Below are positions 8,274 through 15,578 of a stretch of DNA of 64,000 nucleotides, in pieces. Under the pieces are notes generated by a model. It was not told where the DNA came from. It made no database searches and worked only from the letters and a program-made list of their open reading frames with translations. Positions within the stretch are counted from its first letter, which is position 1; each line of letters opens with the position of its first letter. A program made the translations under genes and the position numbers. This stretch comes from Planctellipticum variicoloris (GTDB lineage: Bacteria > Planctomycetota > Planctomycetia > Planctomycetales > Planctomycetaceae), in NCBI RefSeq assembly GCF_030622045.1, contig NZ_CP130886.1, forward strand, positions 1,935,557-1,999,556, in the 5' to 3' direction.

Positions 8274-10970
8274 TCAGTGATTGACCACGAATTCTTTGGT
8301 ATTGAGCAGCGCCCACAACAGATCCCGAGTGGCCACTGCCAGATCGCCGTTCTCGTGGAAGTACGCCGCCGCCCGCTTGGCTTCGTCATCCACCGGCGGG
8401 CGATTCAGCGTCCGCAGGTAAGCCTGGTTCACGATCGAGGCGATCTGCGCTTCGTCGCGGACGGCCACCTTCTCGTCGTCGGCCTTCTCGGCAATTTTCC
8501 GCAGCTCCGCCGCCCGCTTCTTCGCGGCCGCCAGTTCCTGCTCGGCCTGTTTGACCAGCTCGTCCTTCCCGTTAGCCTTCGCCTTCTTCAGGCGGTTCTC
8601 CATCCGATCGACGACCCGCTCGGCGTTGCGCCGCGCGGTGGCGGATTCCTCCTCCAAATCGGCGGCGGCCGACGAACCCCGGACCATCTGATCGACCCAG
8701 CCTCCCTTGCGGCTGATCATCGTCAGCAGTTCCTGGTCGTTCTTCAGGTAGACCGTCTGCAGCAGGCTGGGCTCCATCGAGCGGTCGCAGTCGCAGTTGC
8801 TCTCGCGGATCGACCGGCCGAACACGGTCAGGGCGTAATTCGCGTTGCCACGGCCCTGCGGCGAAACGATCGGATCGGCGACAGCCCGCCCCTTCACGCT
8901 GGACTGCAACTTGGCCGCCTCTTCGTCGCTGGCCGTCGCGACACGGATCGCGTCGTAAGTCACCTCGGCCGGAATCCGCCGGGGAACCGCCCGGGCGAAG
9001 TTCCGTTCGTCGAGCCGATTCGTCTCGTTCGTCTGCCAGCTCAACTGGTAGGTCCGGCTGTTGGCGATTTCCCGGTGCAGCCACTTCATGTCGTAGCCGT
9101 GCGCCTGGAACTGATCCGCCAGATAATCCAGCAGGGCTTCGTTGCTGGGCGGATTGGCCAGGCTCAAATCGTCCGGCGGTTCGACGATCCCGACGTTGAA
9201 GTACCCGGCCCAGACCCGGTTCACGATAGCCCGGGCGAAGTAGGGGTTGGCGTCGTCCCGCATCCAGTCCATCAGCGCTTGCCGGGGATCCTCCATTTCG
9301 TCAATCTTGATCTCGTCGCCCCCCAGGACCGTAGCCGTCCGACCTGCGACCAGTTGCGGCCGTTTCTTATTCTTGTCCTTCTTCGCGTCCGCCCGTCGGT
9401 TCGGATTCTGCGGAGCGGGGATGAACGTCTCCCGGTACGGAACCGTCTTGCCCTGATTGACGAGCTTGATCAATTCGTTGGCCTGCTGATTGGCGTTCTG
9501 GTTCTTCGTATCAACTCCCAGATCAGCCATCATCTTCTGCTCGTCATCGCGAGTGCCCGGTGCGGAACCGTACGTGACGCGGGCGAAGAATCCTTCGAAC
9601 CTGTCAAAGTCGTCCTTGGTCCATTGATCGAACGGATGCTTGTGGCACTGGGCGCACTGGATCCGCACCCCCAGGAACGAATAGGCAAATCCCAACGCCC
9701 GCTCTTCGGTGGACCTGAAATTCGACCGGCTCCAGTAATACGGCAGATAGGGCTGATCGGCGAACGAGGCCTCGCCCTCCTTGTGCTGATAGCTGCTCAT
9801 CCGCTTGCAGTAGTCCTCGTACGACTCGTCGTCGAGCCGGCTGCGGGCCAGCACGATCCCTTCGACGATCTCGTCATACGGCATGTTCTTCTCGAACCGG
9901 ACCCGGACCCATTCGTACCAGGCCTGCGACGCAACCGTCCGACGGTCCGGACCATTGTTCTGGTTGTAACGCTCGTTATTTCCCGTCCAGTCGCAGAACT
10001 TCGTCGCCCACCAGGCGGCGTAGCCGGGACGTTCCAGCAGCTCGTCGATCTTCTTGGCTCGCTTGTCGGCCGATGCGTCCGCCAGAAACGCCGTCGTCTC
10101 GACCGCCGTCGGCAGCGTGCCAGTCATGTCCAGCGACACGCGTCGCAGGAAGTCGGCGTCGCTGTTCAGTTCCGACGGGACTTCCCCCAGCTTCTTCAGC
10201 TTCTCGACGACCAGCTCGTCGATCTTCGTCGGTGTCGGCACGCTGGGATAATTCGGCCCAATCTTGTCGGACACCGGATGAATCACCGGAATCGGCACGA
10301 CCCCATTGTCGTAGAAGGCGACGACATGCGAATCCCCCGGCCCCGTCGCAGTCACCTTGCCGGACTGTTCGATCGTCGCCACCTGGTCATTGTTGCTCTG
10401 GAACCGGCACAGCGGCGTCACATCTTCCCGCGTTCCGTCCGACCAGACGGCGATCGCCTTGAGCTGCCAGGTGTCGCCCCGCTGTTTCGCCACCAGTTCG
10501 CCGGGCGTGACTTCCAGCTTCACGAACTCTGCGGTCTTGTCCGTGACGCCGACGGCGCCGTCCTCCAGCCACTTCCGCATCACGCGATACTGCCAGGTCC
10601 CCTTTTCGAGCCGGGTGCCCCCCTCGTGAGGAATTTCCTGCAGCGGCTTGGTGAGGACCAGGCTCTGAACCGGCTCGGCCTTGTTGATCCGCGGCTCATC
10701 GCCGGCCAGCAGGTTCTCGTGGTCGGCTTTGAAGTCGTATCCGAACAGAGACAGGCGGAATCCCCCCTGTCCCTGGAACGACCCGTGGCAGGCCCGGCCG
10801 TTGCAGCCCAGTTTCCCCATCAGCGGAACGACATGCTGCCGGAAGTCGGGCTGCTCCTTCACCGCGTCGTCGCCGTACCGCGTGTCGATCGGCGCCCGTT
10901 CGTCAGCCCCCGGCAGGTTCGTTGCCGCCGCCATCAGGAAGGCGATCGACCAAGTGCATCGCATGTTCAT
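8274..10970 (-). CDS. DUF1549/DUF1553 cytochrome-like protein with a Big_2-like domain
   Basis: The ATG at 10970 (MNMRCTW) has AAGGA ten bases upstream; 898 residues follow a signal peptide. Domains in order: a CNGRACH haem-like motif near residue 60 (CxxxCH spacing), a bacterial Ig-like (Big_2) segment around LEVTPGELVAKQ to ATIEQSGKVTATGPG, a DUF1549 domain (RRVSLDMTGTLPT, WATKFCDWTGNN), a CAQCHKHPFDQWTKDDF motif (second CxxCH), and a DUF1553 domain (NPYFARAIVNRVWAGYF, LHREIANSRTYQLS). The C-terminus is a Lys/Glu-rich coiled coil at about residues 790-850. It is likely an exported planctomycete-type cytochrome partner of the adjacent DUF1501 protein. Substrate and electron partner are unknown. 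Confidence 0.9.
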   Translation of the reverse strand: MNMRCTWSIAFLMAAATNLPGADERAPIDTRYGDDAVKEQPDFRQHVVPLMGKLGCNGRACHGSFQGQGGFRLSLFGYDFKADHENLLAGDEPRINKAEPVQSLVLTKPLQEIPHEGGTRLEKGTWQYRVMRKWLEDGAVGVTDKTAEFVKLEVTPGELVAKQRGDTWQLKAIAVWSDGTREDVTPLCRFQSNNDQVATIEQSGKVTATGPGDSHVVAFYDNGVVPIPVIHPVSDKIGPNYPSVPTPTKIDELVVEKLKKLGEVPSELNSDADFLRRVSLDMTGTLPTAVETTAFLADASADKRAKKIDELLERPGYAAWWATKFCDWTGNNERYNQNNGPDRRTVASQAWYEWVRVRFEKNMPYDEIVEGIVLARSRLDDESYEDYCKRMSSYQHKEGEASFADQPYLPYYWSRSNFRSTEERALGFAYSFLGVRIQCAQCHKHPFDQWTKDDFDRFEGFFARVTYGSAPGTRDDEQKMMADLGVDTKNQNANQQANELIKLVNQGKTVPYRETFIPAPQNPNRRADAKKDKNKKRPQLVAGRTATVLGGDEIKIDEMEDPRQALMDWMRDDANPYFARAIVNRVWAGYFNVGIVEPPDDLSLANPPSNEALLDYLADQFQAHGYDMKWLHREIANSRTYQLSWQTNETNRLDERNFARAVPRRIPAEVTYDAIRVATASDEEAAKLQSSVKGRAVADPIVSPQGRGNANYALTVFGRSIRESNCDCDRSMEPSLLQTVYLKNDQELLTMISRKGGWVDQMVRGSSAAADLEEESATARRNAERVVDRMENRLKKAKANGKDELVKQAEQELAAAKKRAAELRKIAEKADDEKVAVRDEAQIASIVNQAYLRTLNRPPVDDEAKRAAAYFHENGDLAVATRDLLWALLNTKEFVVNH

Positions 10971-11058
10971 ATTCTGCAAATCCTTGCACACCGCGTTCAG
11001 ACTGCTGCATTCAGACCTGGGACGAGAGAACGACGCGCAGAGCGGCCCGTCTATTCTC

Positions 11059-11775
11059 TCACTTCCGCCCTTTTTCCGGTTCGGCCCCCGCGGGCTTGGC
11101 CACTGCGGAGCTGGCTCCCCCCTTGCTCCCCTTCGGCTTCGTCTTGGCCCGCGCCTGCGCGGCCGGGATCCCCTTCTTTAGGCTCGCCAACTCCCGGTCG
11201 ACGGCCCCGTCGGGGTTCTTCTCGGCATCCGCGAGAAGGCTCCGGATCTTGTCCAGGCGTTTCTCGATTCGATCCCGCTCCGTTCTCAGAAGTTGCAGTC
11301 GCAGGTCCTGGCGCTCCCGGACCATCGCACGTAACTCCGATTCGAGCTGCGGATCGTCATTCATCGCCATTCGCGCCAAAGTCAGCCGGATTCGCGAGGT
11401 CAGCTTCCACTCGTTCAGTTCCGCTTCGTAACGCTCCGGCTGCCGCTCGCGATTCTTCTCCAGCCGGTCCCGCGTCCGGTCCAGCTCGGCGACCGCGTCG
11501 GCATACTCCCTCGGAGCGTTCTCCTGAAGCTGTTTCAGCAGTTTGGCCAGTTCCGGGTGGTGTTCTTCGGCGAACTTGCGCGCCGCCCGCTCCCGGTCGG
11601 ACGGCAATGTCGTCGCCGTCTCACGCCGGGCGGTCTCCTTTTTCGCCTTTTCCTTCTCCGGCGACTTCTTTTCTGGCGATTTGCCGCCCGGAGACTTGGA
11701 CGATTCTTGCGCCGTCAGCCCCGGCGGGACCGCCGTCAGACACGCCAGCAGAATGAGCCAGAGGAGACGTTGCAC
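11059..11775 (-). CDS. Secreted coiled-coil protein of unknown function
   Basis: GTG 11775 is preceded by AGGAGA, which lies inside the end of the anti-sigma gene 3 bases upstream, so translation is probably coupled. The 238-residue protein has a signal peptide (LLWLILLACLTAVPPGLTA), a Ser/Pro/Lys linker, a long charged helical stretch (residues about 60-200, e.g. DRTRDRLEKNRERQ and RTERDRIEKRLDKIRSLL) and a Lys/Gly/Ala-rich tail. I recognise no family. Its place between an anti-sigma factor and the DUF1549/1553 gene suggests a periplasmic structural or sensing part of that module. Confidence 0.7.
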   Translation of the reverse strand: MQRLLWLILLACLTAVPPGLTAQESSKSPGGKSPEKKSPEKEKAKKETARRETATTLPSDRERAARKFAEEHHPELAKLLKQLQENAPREYADAVAELDRTRDRLEKNRERQPERYEAELNEWKLTSRIRLTLARMAMNDDPQLESELRAMVRERQDLRLQLLRTERDRIEKRLDKIRSLLADAEKNPDGAVDRELASLKKGIPAAQARAKTKPKGSKGGASSAVAKPAGAEPEKGRK

Positions 11776-11778
11776 GAA

Positions 11779-12270
11779 TCAGTTCTCCTGCACGGGATCT
11801 TCCGTCGCGCCGCCAGCCTCCAGCGACACCGCCGCCATCAGCCAGTTCGGGACGTCATCCCAGACGTCCTGTTCCTCTTCGTTCCAGCGGTCGCTCCCCG
11901 ATACGGATTCGGGGCGGGCGTCTCGCCACCGCGAAACCAGTTCCAGAGCCCGCTGCGGTGCCACCGCGGCCATCTCTTCCGGCGATTCCGTTGCGGTGCG
12001 CGGCGCCAGACAGACGACTGCTCCCGCGGCGGCCGTGGCCGCCAGTCCATACGCCAGGCGTCGCCAGCCTCGGCGGGAAGTCGAACGCTCGACGCGCACA
12101 GCCCGGCCGGTGCGAAGGACGGTGACAAGCTGCACCGCCCGCGCCAGCGCCGCCCCTGCCTCTTCGTCGTCGGCCAACCGGGCCTCAAACGCCTCGACGG
12201 CCTCCGCGCCGAGCTCTCCCAGCACATACTGCTGAGCCAGCCAGTTCAGATCCTCGATGGAATCGGTCAT
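11779..12270 (-). CDS. Putative single-pass anti-sigma factor
   Basis: The 163-residue protein has an acidic N-terminal part (DLNWLAQQYVLGELGAEAVEAFEARLADD) that resembles the sigma-binding helical region of anti-sigma factors but lacks the zinc HxxxCxxC motif. One membrane segment follows at about residues 70-90 (LAYGLAATAAAGAVVCLA), then an outer tail rich in Glu and Trp. It sits 41 bases after the ECF sigma gene on the same strand, the standard position for a cognate regulator. The name rests on position and topology more than on sequence. Confidence 0.65.
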   Translation of the reverse strand: MTDSIEDLNWLAQQYVLGELGAEAVEAFEARLADDEEAGAALARAVQLVTVLRTGRAVRVERSTSRRGWRRLAYGLAATAAAGAVVCLAPRTATESPEEMAAVAPQRALELVSRWRDARPESVSGSDRWNEEEQDVWDDVPNWLMAAVSLEAGGATEDPVQEN

Positions 12271-12310
12271 CGCCTTGGTCTCCCGCCTGCAGGGCCAGTC
12301 TCCGGCCCCG

Positions 12311-12865
12311 CTATTCGTCCCGCAATCGCTGCTGCAGTTTGCTCAGAGCCAGACGCATTCGCGTCAGCACCGTTCCGATCGGGAGTTGCAGATCCCCGGC
12401 GATCTGGGCAAACGTCTTCTCTTCGTAAATCCGCTGTTCCACAACCCGTCGCTGTTCCGCCGGCAGGGTCGCCAGCGCCTGCCGCACGCGATCCGCCTCT
12501 TCAGATCGCACCAGACCGGCCCAAGGGACCCCGTCTTCGTGTTGTTTGGCATCCGGAGCGACTTTCCGCAGCCCTCGCTCCTGAACTCCTGTCCGCCGTC
12601 GCCAGAGCATTGTCTCGTTATAGGCAACCCGGAACAGCCAGCCCCGGATCGATTCGTCGCGTGCGGTATGGCCGGCTTCCACCAGCCGACCGAACGTCAC
12701 CTGCAGCAGTTCTTCCGCCTGTTCGCCGTTGCGGGTCAGCCCCCACAGAAAGGCCCGGACTTCGCCCGACCACAGGTCGTGCAGTTCCCGAACTCGTTGT
12801 GGGGTCAGACGTTCTGGCGCACCGGCAGCGGGCTCGTCCGGCAGACCGCAGTCTGATTCCGTCAA
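12311..12865 (-). CDS. ECF RNA polymerase sigma factor
   Basis: A sigma-70 region 2 (VRAFLWGLTRNGEQAEELLQ, then VTFGRLVEA and RGWLFRVAYNE) and a region 4 helix-turn-helix (LPAEQRRVVEQRIYEEKTFA, then LPIGTVLTRMRLALSKLQ) identify an ECF sigma factor of 184 residues. I chose TTG 12865 because GGGAG lies seven bases upstream and the length fits the family; a longer in-frame start at TTG 12958 is possible. It heads a same-strand run with an anti-sigma-like gene, a coiled-coil gene, DUF1549/1553 and DUF1501, so it probably controls at least that run. Confidence 0.88.
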   Translation of the reverse strand: MTESDCGLPDEPAAGAPERLTPQRVRELHDLWSGEVRAFLWGLTRNGEQAEELLQVTFGRLVEAGHTARDESIRGWLFRVAYNETMLWRRRTGVQERGLRKVAPDAKQHEDGVPWAGLVRSEEADRVRQALATLPAEQRRVVEQRIYEEKTFAQIAGDLQLPIGTVLTRMRLALSKLQQRLRDE

Positions 12866-13129
12866 GGCTCGCTCCCGTGGTGTGCGTCTGACATCGAGAA
12901 CGATGCGGCCGGCAACCGGATTATTCTCCGGAAGTCCGACCCGTCGGCAGTTTCTCAACGAAGCCGCCCGTCATCGTCCGCGGAACGCCACGACTCCGCC
13001 AGCGGGAGTCTCAGTCCAAGATAAAGAAGCGAGAAAATGGAATCCCGAGCAGCAATCGGCCAGTGCACGCCACGGATCGCTTGTTGCGGATCGCGGATCG
13101 CCAGAAAACGGCCGCCTCAGCCTTTCCGA

Positions 13130-13156
13130 CTCTCAACTCTCAACTCTCAACTCTCA
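13130..13156. repeat. Short tandem CTCTCAA repeat at the 3' end of mscL
   Basis: About four copies of a 7-base unit (ACTCTCA register) run head to tail just beyond and into the stop codon of mscL. The remaining spacer up to the sigma gene (12866-13129) shows no gene or clear signal. The repeat could slip and change the last residues of MscL. Confidence 0.6.
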
Positions 13157-13603
13157 CTCCGACTGAGCCTTCAGCAGGTCGCGGATTTCCATCAGCAACT
13201 TTTCCTGCGGCGGCATTTCGGCCGGCTTGGGAGGCTCTTCGGCCTTCTTCGCATTCAGTCGGTTCATCCCTTTGATCAGCAGGAAAATGCAGAACGCGAT
13301 GATCAGAAAATCGAATGTCGTCTGCAGAAAGTTGCCGTACGTGATGGCCGTCTCCGGCAGCGTGGCGGTCATCATTTCCCCCGGTTTCTCCGGGTTCGGC
13401 ACGGGAACGCCGATCTTCGGCAACGTGTACTTCAGATCCCGAAAGTTGACGCCGCCAATCAGATAGCCGATCGGCGGCATGATCACGTCGGCGACAACCG
13501 AGTTAACGATCTTGCCGAAGGCGGCCCCCATGATCACGCCGACCGCCATGTCCATGACGTTTCCGCGTTGAATGAACTGGCGAAACTCCGAGATCATCCC
13601 CAT
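13154..13603 (-). CDS. mscL: Large-conductance mechanosensitive channel MscL
   Basis: The 149-residue protein has all the features of MscL: an amphipathic N-terminus (MGMISEFRQFIQRGNVMDMA), the TM1 pore helix VGVIMGAAFGKIVNSVVADV followed by IMPPIGYLIGG, a periplasmic loop, TM2 (FDFLIIAFCIFLLIKGMNRL) and a charged C-terminal helix (PPQEKLLMEIRDLL). It acts as a homo-oligomeric tension-gated valve in the inner membrane that releases solutes on hypo-osmotic shock. Length and motifs are normal for the family. It stands alone between the sigma module and the FlgG-like gene. Confidence 0.97.
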   Translation of the reverse strand: MGMISEFRQFIQRGNVMDMAVGVIMGAAFGKIVNSVVADVIMPPIGYLIGGVNFRDLKYTLPKIGVPVPNPEKPGEMMTATLPETAITYGNFLQTTFDFLIIAFCIFLLIKGMNRLNAKKAEEPPKPAEMPPQEKLLMEIRDLLKAQSE

Positions 13604-13716
13604 GGTTCTGCTCCGTTTTCTGCTCTGTGCCCGACCTGGCTCGGTCCCGAACCGCTGCGACGGCAGCGATCATTTCTTCCAGATTGAACGCCGGCTGGCC
13701 ATCCCGCGCCAAGACC

Positions 13717-14946
13717 CTATTGTTGAGTGCGATTCGAGTTGCCGGCCGCCAGCGGATGCGTCGGCCCGGCGAGCGCTTCGAGTTGCTCCGTCAGCACGCG
13801 AATGTTATTCCGCTCCAGGTCCACGTCGACATTCGACAGCTCCAGGCACAGCGGAACGACCAGTTCGCAATCTCCGCCATCCGCGCTCGCCGCCGGGCTG
13901 GGCGTTCCCGACCGGGCCGTTGCCGCCACGAGCGTCCCGCCGACGGGCTGCAGCAGTTCCGGAGCGACGAATGTTACTAGCGGCAGCCGTCCCAGCACCT
14001 GCGGTTTGGCGCCGGCCATCGATCCCCTGATCCGGCCGTCAGGTTCAATCAGCACCTGCTCGACTCCTTCGGGGATGAGAATCTCGGGCTGCAGCGTGGC
14101 TCGCCCCGCAGAAGCCACCGTCGCCAGGCGCCGGTCGCCATTGATCAGCAGCGCGCCGCACCGGGTAAATCGCTCCGCTCCATCGATTCGAACGGCCAGC
14201 CAGGCGGATTCCGCCAGAGCGATGTCGAGCGGACGCCCGGTTTCTTCGACGTCTCCCGGCGAAACGTCCAGCACCGGCGGCGCCAGCTCAATTCCCGGCT
14301 GGATCGATTCTCCGGAGCTCGTCCGATCGACCAGCAGCACACGCACCCGGCGGAACCCCGGCGTCATACTGTTGAGTAAGTTGTGCCGGTGCCACTGAAT
14401 CGCTTCTCGCAATGTCTCCGCCGAACTGTCGAGTGAGGCCACCTGACGACCCGGCCGGACCGGCGCAGGCTCTGTGAGGTAGGACGGCGGTCCCGGCGCG
14501 AGCGGAGACGGCATTGCCAGTTCGGGCGCAGGCGCGAACAGTGGCGAGTTCTCCTGCGCGGATCCGACCTGGCGTCTGACGTTCAGCATATCCCGCACCA
14601 TCACTGCGGGCAGCGCCTTGAGCTGGTCGAAGAAGATGTCTCGCTCTTCCTGGGGAGCGTCGCTCAATTCTTGCTCGATGATTGCGCGAATCTGAGCCTC
14701 GTCAGCAGGACTCGATCGGGGGGCTAGACGCTGCGGCCGCAGCTCCTGCGGTGAAACGTCGTCGTCCGCCGCTATCCCCTTCAGGGCGCGGTCGCGAAGG
14801 GGAACCGCTCGTAACGGAACCGAGAACTCCCCCTTGGGGAGTGCGCCGGGAGGACCGGCAGAGGCGGAACGTCCCCATTGACGATGTCCAGCGACCAGCG
14901 CCGCGATCATCAATACGGCGGCGCACCACGACATCCCTGTCCGCAT
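13717..14946 (-). CDS. Orphan FlgG/FlgF-like flagellar rod domain protein, membrane-anchored or secreted
   Basis: ATG 14946 has AAGGAG eight bases upstream, giving 409 residues. An N-terminal hydrophobic segment (residues 5-20) is followed by a Pro-rich linker and a helix (DEAQIRAIIEQEL). Residues about 170-395 align in order with the flagellar rod/hook protein pattern: LLNSMTPGFRRVR (like the NxxNxxTPGFK motif), TGRPLDIALAESAWLAVRI, RFTRCGALLINGDRRLAT, EVLIPEGVEQVLIEPDGRI-like beta strands, LPLVTFVAPELLQPVGGTLV, ARSGTP and the terminal ELSNVDVDLERNNIRVLTEQ. True FlgG is about 260 residues and lacks the N-terminal extension. No other flagellar gene is in the window. The homology is convincing by eye; function is unknown. 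Confidence 0.7.
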   Translation of the reverse strand: MRTGMSWCAAVLMIAALVAGHRQWGRSASAGPPGALPKGEFSVPLRAVPLRDRALKGIAADDDVSPQELRPQRLAPRSSPADEAQIRAIIEQELSDAPQEERDIFFDQLKALPAVMVRDMLNVRRQVGSAQENSPLFAPAPELAMPSPLAPGPPSYLTEPAPVRPGRQVASLDSSAETLREAIQWHRHNLLNSMTPGFRRVRVLLVDRTSSGESIQPGIELAPPVLDVSPGDVEETGRPLDIALAESAWLAVRIDGAERFTRCGALLINGDRRLATVASAGRATLQPEILIPEGVEQVLIEPDGRIRGSMAGAKPQVLGRLPLVTFVAPELLQPVGGTLVAATARSGTPSPAASADGGDCELVVPLCLELSNVDVDLERNNIRVLTEQLEALAGPTHPLAAGNSNRTQQ

Positions 14947-15202
14947 CGAGCCGTCTCCTTCGGCAATCGTCCACATCCGGACGCCGAGCCTCGTGCCCGC
15001 AGCGCAATTCCGGAATGCCGGAGACCTTATCGCAAAAAATGACTCCGGACAAGCCGGCCTTGGTCCGACGAAGGTTCCCCGGTTCGCGCCGGGGCGCCCG
15101 GGTTGACCTTGACGAAAAATTTCAAGCATGGGAAACATCGATCCACTGTCGCTGTCGCCCGCGACAGGTTGTCTGCCATCCATCGCCAACAGGAATCGAC
15201 CG

Positions 15203-15562
15203 ATGTTGCCGAGCCGAACATCCATGGCCGCTCTGCTGGTGGTTGCGCTCGTCGGAACGACAGCGCTCCCCCTGTTCGGCACCGATCCGGCTGATGCCGA
15301 AAATGCCGAGAATCTCTACTTGAAAGAGCGGGTTCGATCGCTGGAAAAGCGTCTGGCGAAACTCGAAAACCAGATGCGCCTGCTGGCTGACGGAGCCGTT
15401 TTTCCAGCGGGTGGATACCTTCCGGCCCCGGGGCTTGTTCCCCGACAACCATCACCCCAACGACCGTTGGAAGACGACCCGGCGGACAAGTACCGCGCCA
15501 AAATCATCCTGCTGAACGATCAGCGAGTCATTCCCAAGTCCCCCGAATCGCCCCGTCGTTGA
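15203..15562 (+). CDS. Small exported coiled-coil protein
   Basis: ATG 15203 follows AGGAA at seven bases, giving 119 residues. A signal peptide or anchor (MAALLVVALVGTTALPLFG) precedes a short leucine-zipper-like helix (LYLKERVRSLEKRLAKLENQ) and a Pro-rich, charged tail. It is transcribed divergently from the FlgG-like gene, sharing a 256-base control region, and converges on the kinase gene with only 16 bases between stops. No family is recognised; the coiled coil suggests it oligomerises in the periplasm. Confidence 0.65.
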   Translation: MLPSRTSMAALLVVALVGTTALPLFGTDPADAENAENLYLKERVRSLEKRLAKLENQMRLLADGAVFPAGGYLPAPGLVPRQPSPQRPLEDDPADKYRAKIILLNDQRVIPKSPESPRR

Positions 15563-15578
15563 CGGTCGCAATCACATC

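Noticed and set aside
8211-11756. A long open frame on the + strand (about 1180 codons)
   Set aside because: It lies antisense to the DUF1549/1553 and coiled-coil genes, has no domain or signal, and is the expected by-product of GC-rich codon bias.
13130-13156. CTCTCAA repeats as a CRISPR array
   Set aside because: Units are 7 bases with no spacers.
13503-13712. A 69-codon frame starting upstream of and overlapping mscL on the same strand
   Set aside because: Out of frame with mscL, low complexity, no ribosome site better than that of mscL.
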